Below the pieces are notes generated by a model. It was given only the letters and a program-made list of their open reading frames with translations. It made no database searches and was not told the origin of the DNA. Source: Hypomesus transpacificus (Eukaryota; Chordata; Actinopteri; Osmeriformes; Osmeridae). From it: DNA of 64,000 nt. Of the stretch, positions 1 to 10,973 are shown piece by piece. The position numbers and the translations under genes are program-made. The stretch's first letter is position 1, and each line of letters starts with the position of its first letter. Location: NCBI RefSeq assembly GCF_021917145.1, contig NC_061080.1, positions 10,598,978 to 10,662,977 of the forward strand. Direction: 5' to 3'.

Positions 1-452
1 CAGATAAGATGTGAAAATGGGTACTTATTCTGGGAAGAATACTTTTCCAATATTTTTGATTAAACCCAAGTTCTACAACTTATTCTGTACAGAGCCATAG
101 AAAAAGAAAGTTGCGACACCGCCATCGACTTCCATTCTCTTTTTGAATGAGAATGTGTTTAGAGTTTTGCTGAAAATTCTCAGTGAGATCTGCAAATTGT
201 GTTTTACCATGTGAAATGGTTTAAGGTATTGACAACAGACAGGCACAATTAGCTACATGAGTTCAGGCAACGTTGTTCAGCCAATGGGTTTTAGTGTTTT
301 AGCAATTGAGAAAAACGGTATGTATCCGGAGAAACACAGAGGTATGAGTGGGAGGTTTAGACGTGATGTGAATCCTGGCTGCCAAGAGATCTCCAGTCAA
401 CAGTCTTAACCACTTCACCACACTGCAGCTCATGAATGTTCTGTTTCTACAG
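1..452. other. Intron/upstream sequence of the NLR gene
   Basis: AT-rich sequence with no recognisable exon. It precedes an acceptor (TTTCTACAG) at 452, so it is probably an intron of the NLR gene whose 5' exons lie outside the window. Confidence 0.4.
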
Positions 453-2731
453 ACTGATTTACATGTATCTCAGACATGAGGACTATGTATCACTGGCCTC
501 CTCCCTCCAGTCACCAGACTGTCCTCTGAGAGAGCTGCACCTGGACGGGATTGGAGTGCCTGGTTATGATGAAGATGAAGATGGTGACCTGAGTGTTGTC
601 TATGCTGCCCTTCGAGGTTCACAGTGTAAACTGGAGACACTGAGGTCAGTACCTGTAGAGGAGTCTTCACATTAAAATAACCCAGTACACATTGATGGAC
701 ATAGACTGTCACAGGCAGAGAATGTTATAATGAACATGATCATGTTATGGTAACACGTCATTGAAAATACTTAAGCTATAGATGCATTTTAACTTTTGTG
801 GAATATATAATTATATTATCACTCCTGTCTGCTAGTTAATCTTCATGTTGTCATGTGTTTCCTCATGTCTGATTTAGGTTGAACAGGCGTTACCTGACGG
901 AGGAAAGTTGTAGAGTTGTCTTCAGCTCTCAGCTCAAATTGTTACCTGAGAGAGTTGGACCTGAGTCACAACAACCTGCAGGATTCAGGAGTGAAGCTGC
1001 TCTCTGATGGACTGAAGAGTCCACAATGTAGACTGGAGATCCTGAGGTCAGTGATCAGACACACATGGAACCAGACAGGGACACATAGAACATGTTGAAG
1101 AAGTAAATGTATGTCAGTCAACAATGTACCCAGTGATGTCAACAACACCCACCAGCAGAGGGCAGCAGTGTTGTAACGTCCTGATGACTTCTCTCTGCAG
1201 GCTGTCGTTCTGTGGAGTCACAGAGGAAGGCTGTGCTTCTCTGGCTTCAGCTCTCAGCTCAAACTGCCGTCTGAGAGAGTTGGACCTGAGCTACAATCAC
1301 CCAGGAGACACAGTTCTCTCTGGTAGACTGGAGAAACTCAAGTTAGTGTTGGTCATTGATATATTCCTCTTCATTTGCCATGTTTAATGCTGAGTAGTTG
1401 ATCATTTTAGAATTATGTTTTTGTTGAGGTTCTGGTTGTCTGTTTAGCGAAGCTGTTTGTGTTAGTCATGTTGGTCTGAGAACAGTCAGGTCCTGATATC
1501 TAGTTCTTACTGGCACTCTTCACACACAGCCAGGTCCCTTTACTTTGGTAATCATCTCTGTTCCTGACCAATCTTCAAACACCTACTGTGTATGTGTCAC
1601 TGTCTGTTCCTCTCTGTTTCCCACAGTGTGGACCATAATGAAGAGATCTGGGTGAAACCACAGCTGCTTAAAAAGTGCAAGTGTTGTTTTGTACATCAGT
1701 ACATCCAACATTGAGATTGATATTGTGTTAGGGTTAGAGTTGGTCCTCACAAGCATAGACAAGCTGACATCGCAAGCATACATTCTGACAGATTCTACCA
1801 CTGACACACAGAGAAACTCACTCTCTCCACTCACACACACACGCAAACAATGGCAGTCAAACTCTGACTGTTCCTCATCAGTAATACATACAGTACATAC
1901 TGACACATTGAAACACTGACACACATACAAACCCACTCACACACACATTCACTCTCTCTCTCTCTCTTACTCTCACAGGCACCGATGCAGTTAAACGTCA
2001 AAAAATATATTACATACATTTACGTAAATATACATAAAATACATTAAGCGTTACTCATCAGTTATGCTTCCACTCTTACTGGGTTAAATCCCAGAATCCT
2101 CTGACTGAAAATCACTCATGACCATCTGACAGGAACAACCTCTCACTCACTGACCAGATGGAAATGTAAACATCCAGACACACAGTTCTGATCCAGCCTC
2201 TCTCCTCCTCTATAGATGCCTGTGATCTCACACTGGACCCAAACACAGCTCACAGAAAACTCTCTCTGTCTGAGGATGATGTGGGTGGAAGAGGACCAGC
2301 CGTATCCTGATCACCCAGAGAGGTTTGATGGAAAGTGGCAGGTGCTGTGTACAGAGGGTCTGACTGGACGCCATTACTGGGAGGTGGAGATGGAGGGGGA
2401 TGTTCTGGTAGGAGTGACTTATAGAAGCATCAGGAGGAGAGGGAGGAGTCCTGCCTGTACACTTGGACACAACAACATATCCTGGTGTCTGGCCTTGTCT
2501 CTTTTACGACTCTCTGTTCATCACAATCAAGACACTTTAATACCTATGAGATCTCACTTCCGCAGAGTAGGAGTTTACCAGGATTGGCCAGCTGGTGTTC
2601 TGTCCTTCTACAGCATCTCCTCTGACACAATGACCCACCTGTACACATTCAACACCACCTTCTCTGAGCCCCTCTACCCAGCGTTTAGGTTTTACCCCTC
2701 ATCCTCAGTGACCCTGTGCCAGGTAGAGTAG
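453..2731 (+). pseudogene. NLRC3-like NLR gene, 3' part (LRR exons + PRY/SPRY), probably broken
   Basis: Fish NLRs of this class are cytosolic innate sensors built as FISNA-NACHT-LRR-PRY/SPRY. Only the 3' end is in the window. Exons seen: 453-644, 878-1046 and 1201-1341 (LRR exons with LRELDLS-type repeats, each ending in CTGAG/GTCAGT-like donors), 1627-1676, and 2216-2731 (PRY/SPRY, with VEEDQPYPDHPERFD and GRHYWEVE). Two breaks are visible. In exon 878-1046 the frame entering from the splice site differs from the LRR frame that starts near 916. In the last exon the PRY motif CDLTLDPNTAHRKLSLSEDD is in a different frame from the SPRY body, where codons are missing next to WVEED near 2278. 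The 1627-1676 exon seems to use a GC donor (GCAAGT at 1677). I infer a pseudogene or a sequence with assembly errors; family assignment is firm, functional state is not. Confidence 0.8.
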
Positions 2732-2789
2732 TTCCTCCTGGAGGAACACAACATGGGTCTCCATGGAAACAGCCCTGCTCCTGGTGCAC

Positions 2790-2872
2790 GCACACACATC
2801 AGAACATCACACACACATTAGAACATCACACACACATTAGAACATCACACACACATTAGAACATCACACACA
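2790..2872. repeat. Short minisatellite in NLR 3' UTR
   Basis: About four copies of a 20 bp unit reading CACACATTAGAACATCACA, just after the SPRY stop codon. Confidence 0.85.
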
Positions 2873-3119
2873 TACCCAAACTTATTGCCTAATTACATTA
2901 TGACATCATATCTATAGGTATTCATTAACTATATACACAGTGGTGCATCTGCATTGTTTTAGTAATATATTCATAGACTTTATTCTGGGTTATATTCCAA
3001 ACAGGGTCAGTGGCTTCACCTATTTTGATGCATCAATGTACATTCTATTGTGTTACCAGTGTTTTGATTGTACTTATCGCTTATTCTGTAACTGTGCATT
3101 GCAATTTTTCTTGGGGATT

Positions 3120-3125
3120 AATAAA
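3120..3125 (+). terminator. Poly(A) signal AATAAA of the NLR gene
   Basis: AATAAA lies about 390 bp after the SPRY stop, on the coding strand. It is a plausible cleavage signal for the NLR transcript. Confidence 0.55.
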
Positions 3126-3129
3126 GTGA

Positions 3130-4065
3130 ATGAAAGGTGTAACACCCAATCTCAAGTTGTTGGTAATCATGGTTACTTCTACATAAACAACCTGTATATG
3201 AGTAAGGACATAGAACCCCCCCCCCGGAAACCAAAGCTAGGTAGTAGTCACCGAGCACAAGTTTCTACATGAAACCTAACTTGACAAAACCACACAGACG
3301 ATAACGCCTTTTTCATTTTTTTTATTTCTTTATGGAGACACGCCTCCAGGCTGCCCAGCCAATGAGAGAGGAGGAGTAGAACATCTCTGAGTCTAAAGGG
3401 AGGAGGATACAAACCGCTGTAATGCCATCTCAGCATCCTAAAAAACACAGTCGCTAATTCGCTCACAACACCCCCCTCGTTTGAAGCCGCGGGCGTTTCC
3501 ATAGCCATGACGACGGTGACCAGACCTGCCCAGGGCAGCAGGTATGAACTGAGTCCAGGAGAGGGGGGAGGAGGAGGGGGGGAGGACTGTTATATTTCTA
3601 GAACCAGAAAAAAGGAGAGAGGGAGGGGTATGGAGATGGGAGAGAGAGAGGGGAAGGTTCAAATGCTTCTCCTCTTGCTCCCTCTCTCCTCTCTTTTCTT
3701 TCCTCGCTCTCTCGCTGTAATCGCTACGCGACAAGGCACGCTTTGATGACGTCACAAAGGTAGAATGTCAGAATTCTGGCGATTTCCAAGATTCCAAGCA
3801 CGGTTTTCCTCCTCCAATCAACACCTCCGTTCTCCTCTCCACAAACAAACGGTTGAACTGATGAGAGAGAAAGAGACAGAGAAAAGTGGGGGAGAGAGAG
3901 GTGGGGGAGGAGGAGGAAAGAGTATTTAAAATATCAGCCCAAAAATTTCCAAATTAGTCTTCTACTTATGAATGTTTGTGAGTTTAGATAGATACATGAT
4001 ATTAAAGTATGTGTGTGTATATGAGGGAGTATGTGTATAAGTGTGTGTTTTACCTGCGTAGGGGA
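3130..4065. other. Intergenic/3' UTR region with purine-rich and GC-rich stretch
   Basis: It lies between the NLR poly(A) signal and the eif3b stop codon. The part 3340-3760 is G/A-rich and C/T-rich with a CCAATGAGAG-type box, and contains an ATG at 3507 followed by a GT donor. I see no homologous protein. Part is probably eif3b 3' UTR: TTTATT on the plus strand near 3320 would read AATAAA on the minus strand. Confidence 0.4.
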
Positions 4066-5170
4066 CTACAGATCTCCGAGGGGAATGATTTCTTCGTTGA
4101 TAAAAAACTCGATGGTCTCCTCCTCCCAGTCTTCCACGTTGCTGTCCAGCTCGTCCGTGTCCACTCCTAGAGAGAGAGGTCAGGGGTCAGGTGAGGGGTC
4201 ATGGTTAGAGGTGAGGGGTCAGATGTACAGGTGAGGGGTCAGGTGTACCTCCTCTCAGCTCCAGGCGTAGCTCTCTCTGCTCCTGGTGGGTGCGTGTGGT
4301 CTCCTCCCTGTAGCGGTGGTAGTCCTCCATCATGGACCTGCGCTTGTCCACCAGCTCCTACTCACACACACAGAGAGAGAGACACACGCAGGTTACTTAC
4401 AGCTGGGATCCTCAGACTACATTAGAAAACATCCCGTTTTCAAGCAGCTCCCCTTCCTCCCCCACCTGCTCACCTTGGAGGCCTTTGATTGGCTGAGACG
4501 ATCCTTCTGTTCGAAGATCTTGGAGTATTTCTTCAGATCCTTCTTGATCAGCTGTAGAAAGAGACCCCAGGGTAGCATTAATACCACCACTGGATCAGTA
4601 ATCGATGACCTCCCCCCCCCCCCCTGCCCCCCTCCCTCACCTTGATCTCGTCGGCGCTGAGCAGGGTGGGGGGGCGTGGCCTCCACAGCAGCTGGCAGAA
4701 GCGGTCCTTGTTGTTCTTCTGCAGCAGGCGTCCCTGGAACGTCCACAGCCAGTAGGCGTTGTCCACCTACATACACACACACACACACACAGACAGGTAG
4801 GCAGACAAGAGAAACTCATTAATTAATCTTATTATAGGCAAGTGTGTCTGGATTATTGTGTATGAATTAATGCAGTAGTGAATTATAGAAAGCATGTGTA
4901 TGATAGCATGTGTGTACTGAGGTGACCAGTTAGTGTGTGTGTGTGTACCTTGTGGCTCCACCAGGACACGGAGGTGACCAGGTAGCGTCCGGTGGGGTCC
5001 CACTCCACGTCGGAGGCCATGTAGTGCTCTGCTATGTTCATCATGGTGCAGTCTGACGTGTCCACGAAGGCCAGGGCCCCGTTCATGCTGAGGAGGACAG
5101 GGGTTACCACAGGCCCACACACACAGACTAACACACACACTCACACACAGGCACACACACACACACTCAC

Positions 5171-5214
<44 letters not shown>

Positions 5215-5250
5215 TAACACACACACTAACACACACACTAACACACACAC

Positions 5251-5304
<54 letters not shown>

Positions 5305-8300
5305 TAACACACACACACACACACACTCACCTCCTGAGTCCAGCCAGCACCAGGAACTGTCCCTGAGGACTCCAGAAGATGCTGTTGGCCTGCTGCTTGT
5401 CAAACATCTCTGGGGGGGGGACACATGATACATTGGAGTTGTTAATTAATTACATTGTTTCAATCTAATTAGATGTGTTGAAATAAGTAAACCAGTGCCG
5501 TAAAGCGTGGCGGAGCGCTGTAAAGTGTTGAGAACAGCAGGAGGGCGCTAACTCACTGATGAGCTCGATCTTGCCGTTGTTCTTGACGTGGTAGAAGGTC
5601 ACGCTGATGCGGGGCGTCTCTCCGTGCAGAACGGCAAACTTGCTGCCGTTGGGCTCCCAGGCAAACGCTATGATACTCTCTGCAGGAAGAACGCAAGGTT
5701 ACAACCACGCCAGGAAAATGGGCACAGAGGAGAACATTATAAACAATAAACCCGTTCAAAATCTAATTTAAAAAACTACAACTGTAAAATGTACAATAAA
5801 TATATTTTTTTAATCATACACAAAGAAAAACTGCTACTAGATGAAAATTAAGTTCAGAGTTCCCCCTCGAGAAAAGGACTCCTCTCTGTTACCATCTTAT
5901 CTCCATCTATTAGCAGTTGTTTCTTTTATATTTGTTTGTTTGTGTTTACGTGTGTTTGTTTGTGTCTCCGTCCAGACCCACCCTTCATCTCCACCACGTC
6001 CACCGGCACCTGCTTCTCCCTCATGCGGAAGATCTCAAAGTTGGTGACGACCCCCTGCGTGCCCTTGGGCGTGCGGTCCACCTTGACACACAGGTAGTCC
6101 CCATTCCTCTGCCAGTGCAGCTTGCAGTCCACCACGTTGAACAGGTTCCTCACACGGATCTCCTGCCGCGACGGCAGCTGCATCAGCGTCACGCGAGCAG
6201 GGATGTCCTTGTCCTCTGGGACCCAGAACGCTATGATGTTGTCTCCCGGAGACCAGGAGAAGTCCCTGGAGAGGGAGAGAGGAAGAGAGGAAGGGAGGGT
6301 GTGTGAGAAAACCCTGCACTCCAGGGGGTCCCTGAGGGCCTGACAGGCTGATCCACACCCAGGGGGTTCTGAGGAAACAGGACTTACTTGATTCCAGAGA
6401 TCTTCAGACTCTTCTTGTCCAGCAGGCCCATAGACTGGAGAGAGACAAGGAAGACATTAGTGTCAGCCAAACGCAGAGGCAGAGAGACAGGCATAGAGAG
6501 AGACAGGCAGAGAGAGAGAGACAGGCATAGAGAGAGACAGGCAGAAAGAGAGAGACAGGCAGAGAGAGAGAGACAGGCAGAGAGAGAGAGACAGGCAGAG
6601 GGAGACAGACTTACTGGAGTCTCATAGATGCTTAGAGTGTCCTGGGTCATCCTGGCGAAAAACTTCCCGTCGTGACTCCACCTGAAGCCACACACACACA
6701 CACGTTTAGAGCCTCTACTGAGAGGTGCGGAGGGGGGGGGCAGTGCCACGTCAAATAAGTAAGACTGAATCCATGTGTCGAAAAGCATGTGTGTGTATAG
6801 TTTGGTGTGTGTGTACTAACTTGAAGATGGGCCATTGTGTGTGTGTGTACTAACTTGAAGATGGGCCAGTGTGTGTGTGTGTACTAACTTGAAGATGGGC
6901 CAGTGTGCGGAGCTCTCGCAGTGGAAGCCCCTCTTCTTGTGTCCGGTCAGGATGTCCCAGATGATGATAGCCTGAGGGTCCTCCTTGGTGTCCATCAGGG
7001 GGCTGAAGGTCACCACGTACCTGGGGGAGGGGCCAGAGGTCAGGGGTCACCCAGAGGTCACACACAGCTGCTCACAACCACCCTGAAACAGCGTCTCAAG
7101 TGCACTTAGTCAGGGAACACGCTTAAGTCTCTCTTGTGCCGGGAGTGTGATTCTGGTGACTGAAACAACGTGTTGTATGTGTATGAACTGATCACTAGGA
7201 TCAGTTTATGAAGGATGACAGGTGTGTTGATTACCCATGAGCCTTTAGTATGTGGGTACATACTTAGTTCATGAACAGCGGATTTAGGTCTACATAAATC
7301 AGGGGCTAGGGGAGGATGGATAAATGATCAGTTATAGTGTTCATTGATTAGGGGTATTGATTACCTCTCGCAGGGGGAGAAGTCGATGAGGGAGACCCCC
7401 TGGTGACTGAACCTCTGAATCTGCTTGAACTTCTCGCCGCCCCACAATGCAATGCCCCTCTGGTGGAAGGTGGCCAGGTAGGTCCCCCGGGGAGACCAGC
7501 GGACGTAGGTCTCTGTCCAGCGCTGAGGAGGGAGAGAGGAGAGGGGGATGGAGAGAGGAGGAGAGGGGGATGGAGAGAGGAGGATGAAGAGAGGAGGGAG
7601 ATGGAGAGAGTGAGAGAAGGATGTAGAGAAAGGGATGAAGAGAGGATGAAGACAGAACAAGGTAGTTAAAAGAGGGATGGAGAGAATGGTGTTGAGAGAC
7701 AGAAGCAGGTGCAGAAAGGAGAGAAGAAGAGAGGGATGTACAGGACAGCAGAAAGATCAACACCCTGTATCTGGAGCTTGTGATGTCAGAATCAAAAGCA
7801 ATTAAAACTAACCATTCTCTGATGCGATAGGCCAAGACCGTTTACTCACCGCCCTCTCCTCAACTACGATTGGCTCCTTGGCGTCATTGGCAAAGATGGC
7901 TGTCCTCTCTCCTGATTCGTAGATGACACTGTACTGGTCACGGCAGTCCGAATCCTCAATCCAGTGACGCATGTTACCCTGGTAACACACACAGGAAGTA
8001 AAAACAAACAATAAGGAAGTCTGCACACTTTTTACGATAACACCACCCAGTGTGAGGCCACAGCGAGCACACGCCACAAGGAACATGCGATGACATCATA
8101 TCATGACTGAACCGACTTACAAAGTCCTTGAAAGGCTGTTTCTCTGGAGTCTCCCACTCATCGCTGATGTTCATGTACCTGGAACACACAGTTAGACAGC
8201 ATGTCAGACACACACACACACGTTACGTTATTAACGACACATTTCATTTGGTCTCAGCTTCGTCCTATTGGTCAATAACAAGACTTTAGATCAGAGACAA

Positions 8301-10362
8301 AGTGTAGCCTTGTCCTGTAGGTCTCTACTGGCCTGGACACCTTTACATCCTCTCTGAACACCAAGCTCAACTCCTGTACATCCTCTCTGAACACCCAGCT
8401 AGACTCCCTGCTCTGAGGGGCTCTAGAAAACACAGGATCCTAGATTTGGTGTGTCATGTGTGTAGCTTGTCTTCTGTGTTGTGTGTTTGGGTTGTGTGTG
8501 TGTAGCTTGTCTCTCGTGTGTCAGGGCCTCTTAGTTTCTACTGTACAGCACTGTGCCTGGCACCTGTCACATGACACCCTGTGTTGTTTCTACTGTACAG
8601 CACTGTGCCTGGCACCCTGTGTTGTTTCTACTGTACAGCACTGTGCCTGGCAACCTGTGTTGTTTCTACGGCACAGCACTGTGCCTGGCACCCTGTGTTG
8701 TTTCTACTGCACAGCACTGTGCCTGGCACCCTGTGTTGTTTCTACTGTACAGCACTGTGTCTGGCACCCTGTGTTGTGTAGAAAGGTGCTGTGAGAGGAG
8801 GTCTGATAAGTGACTCTTACTTGTCGAAGTCGGTGAAGACGTTGACCCTGAAGGTGTGCTGCTTGTCCAGCTTGTAACCGTCGGCGTTCTTCACCGCCTC
8901 CAGAGCCTGCGTGGGAGCACTGTACTCCAGGAAGATATACCTGACAGGTAGGAGAGAGAGAGAGTGTGAGAGAGAGACAGAGAGTGTGACAAAGAGAGAG
9001 ACAGAGAGTGTGACAGGTAGGAGAGAGAGAGAGACAGAGAGAAAATGTGACAGGTAGGAGAGAGAGAAAGGCAGAGTGTGAAAGAGACAGTGTTAGTGTG
9101 TGTTAAGAGAGCTTGTGTGTAAATGAGAAAAACAGCGTGTGTGAAAGAGAGCGCGTGTGAAAGACAGCGCGTGTGAGTGACAGAAAGAGTGTGTGAGTGT
9201 GTGATTGCTAGGATAGGAAAGGCTGGACCACTAACTGTGTCAGAGAAAGACACCTGAATGTAGCTATTCTCAAAACACAGACCTGAAAATGTTGCTTTAA
9301 CAAATCCTACTCAATGCATGTTGATGTTGCCTTGTGTGCTTAGGTTTTGTGTCAGTGTTGCCTTCATTATGTTTAGGACACGTTAAAGGCATCTCCACAT
9401 TCTTCGGCTACTCACCCTTTGGTCAGACCGTCTGCATCGGGGTAAAACTCGTTTGTGATTTTTCCAAACTTTGAGAAGATCTTGTGGATGACGTTCTTGA
9501 GCTTCTCCAGTCTCTCCGGGCCGACCTGGGGCACGTTATCCACCACCACCACCGAGTCGATACCGTCTGCTTCCAGGGGCTTCTCCCGAAGCACATCCTC
9601 GAGCATCTCTGCAAAACAGCAGGACAAAGCGGTCTTCAAGTTGCGAGGGTAGGACGGTAACTTGCACGGTTGGTTGGAAAGGTGTGAAATACATAAGCTA
9701 TTCTTTTGCCACCGAGAACTGTCAGTTGGAAGGCTTGGGTGTCTCCGGCTGTCCTAAGTCCTTATCTGATCGTAGCTAGCGACAACTATAGCTAGCTACT
9801 ATAGCAGATGGTAGTTCCCATCTACCGCTTTTAAGTTACAAATATGGTTGTTTTTTAACCATATTTAAAATATTTCAAACCACCTCACCCCGCAGTCAGG
9901 TAAGTTATACACCGACATTAGCGGATCAACTCAAACATGGGACATTTAGGTAAAGAAGATGCGCGAGGGCGAGGCTTGACTGAGGAGTTAGCATGCTAGG
10001 TACATAATAACCGCTAACGTTAGCTAGCTGACGTTCGCCTGAGTTGATCGCTGACTCCTTGCTAACATATCGACATGCAGTAACAGTCGTTTAGGTTTCG
10101 GATGAATCCTAAATATTTTCAAGAATATTTTCTAAACCATAGACAACAACACTATAGTTAACTCGGTAATGTGTAGCCAGATTTTAGCTAGCTAGCTAGC
10201 TAAAGGAAAGTACTTAGCTAGTTAGGCCACACAAAGCCGGCATATTTCCTGCGGCCGCATACCCTCATCCTCGATGTCATCTTCGAAGTCCTCTGGATCG
10301 CTGAAGGAAGGCTCCTCTTCGTCATACTCAGGGTCGTCCGCCATATCTACCGTATCTTGCAT
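4066..10362 (-). CDS. eif3b: Eukaryotic translation initiation factor 3 subunit B
   Basis: eIF3B is a core scaffold subunit of cytosolic eIF3, needed for 43S pre-initiation complex assembly and scanning. Coding exons on the minus strand: 10362-10263, 9608-9416, 8940-8821, 8178-8121, 7978-7850, 7522-7365, 7020-6889, 6681-6615, 6434-6388, 6265-5982, 5679-5557, 5409-5331, 5087-4949, 4766-4641, 4551-4474, 4357-4249 and 4166-4066. They total 2043 nt, 680 aa. An acidic N-terminus ([12 protein letters not shown]) leads to an RRM at about residues 50-125 ([11 protein letters not shown] and GYIFLEY). A long WD-type beta-propeller follows, with blocks such as [54 protein letters not shown] and [10 protein letters not shown] helical C-terminal tail ends in EEIIPLGDL. 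An ATG in frame seven codons in (MADD) is an alternative start. The human protein is longer only in its N-terminal extension. Identity is near certain. Confidence 0.97.
5108..5330. repeat. (CA)n microsatellite in eif3b intron
   Basis: Long CA tract with ACTAACAC interruptions, between the exons at 4949-5087 and 5331-5409. It almost fills this 243 bp intron. Reading frames through it are artefacts of the repeat. Confidence 0.95.
6473..6612. repeat. GACAGGCAGAGA minisatellite in eif3b intron
   Basis: Purine-rich repeats of about 14-22 bp (AGAGAGACAGGCAG) fill the intron between the exons ending at 6434 and 6615. Confidence 0.85.
6815..6905. repeat. 34 bp tandem repeat carrying copies of an eif3b splice donor
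   Basis: Three copies of a 34 bp unit containing ACTAACTTGAAGATGGGCCA start at 6815, 6849 and 6883. The third is the real 3' end and donor of the eif3b exon 6889-7020. The other two duplicate the same exon end and donor downstream. Confidence 0.85.
8534..8776. repeat. 38 bp minisatellite in eif3b intron
   Basis: Six copies of a unit beginning TTTCTACTGTACAGCACTG start at 8534, 8587, 8625, 8663, 8701 and 8739. The last five are spaced exactly 38 bp. It lies between the exons at 8178 and 8821. Confidence 0.92.
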
Positions 10363-10973
10363 TTAACTGATTTGGGGTTAGTTTGATAGTGTCAATAGAA
10401 AAGAATTTTGCGTTGTGGACAGCAGACGGTTAGCGACTGGTGTGGCACCATGTGCGATTACGTGAAAATGGACGAAGTGTTGAAAACGTAGAGCAGGAAT
10501 TTGCGCGGACCACCGGCGTTGCTGTACCGGAAGAAGAGATGGATAGTATGTAGACAGGCTTAGTAATGACATTTAGTCTATCAAACAGTGATAGATCAGA
10601 GAAATGACGCAGTTGCAAGTCATATTTGGTGCTATTACAAACCACACACTCTGCTTTCCGTAGCTACACGCTGGTAGAATGAGAAACGTTCCCGCGAGAT
10701 AGCTACATTTCAACTAGCAAGCTCAAAGTTAGTAACATAATGGAGTTTTGGCTCTCTAGATTAATTTATTGTAACGATATAACACTTGGGTGTAAAGGTC
10801 AATGGGTGTGAAATATAGAGGACAAAGCTACACGCGTTATATTTTCCAGGGAGTGAAGTTTATGCTTGATGTGGCGTAAAGTAACAATGTTTTGTCTAAT
10901 AACTTGGCCAAGTTAGCTGGGATCTGGTTAGCATTTAAATTGACCGGTTCATTTACGTCCACTTTTCAGCACC
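10363..10973. promoter_or_regulatory. Divergent (bidirectional) promoter of eif3b and brat1
   Basis: Only 611 bp separate the eif3b ATG (minus strand) from the brat1 ATG (plus strand), so both 5' UTRs and the promoter must lie here. I see no clear TATA box at a suitable place for either gene, as is common for housekeeping pairs. The head-to-head arrangement suggests co-regulation; that is inference. Confidence 0.7.

Noticed and set aside
1583-2019. Minus-strand frames of 117 and 62 aa
   Set aside because: They overlap the NLR exon and CA/TC-rich intron on the opposite strand, without recognisable domains.
3507-3546. Possible plus-strand first coding exon (MTTVTRPAQGSR then GT donor)
   Set aside because: No homology and no downstream exon partner; it would run antisense through eif3b. 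The sequence is low-complexity around it.
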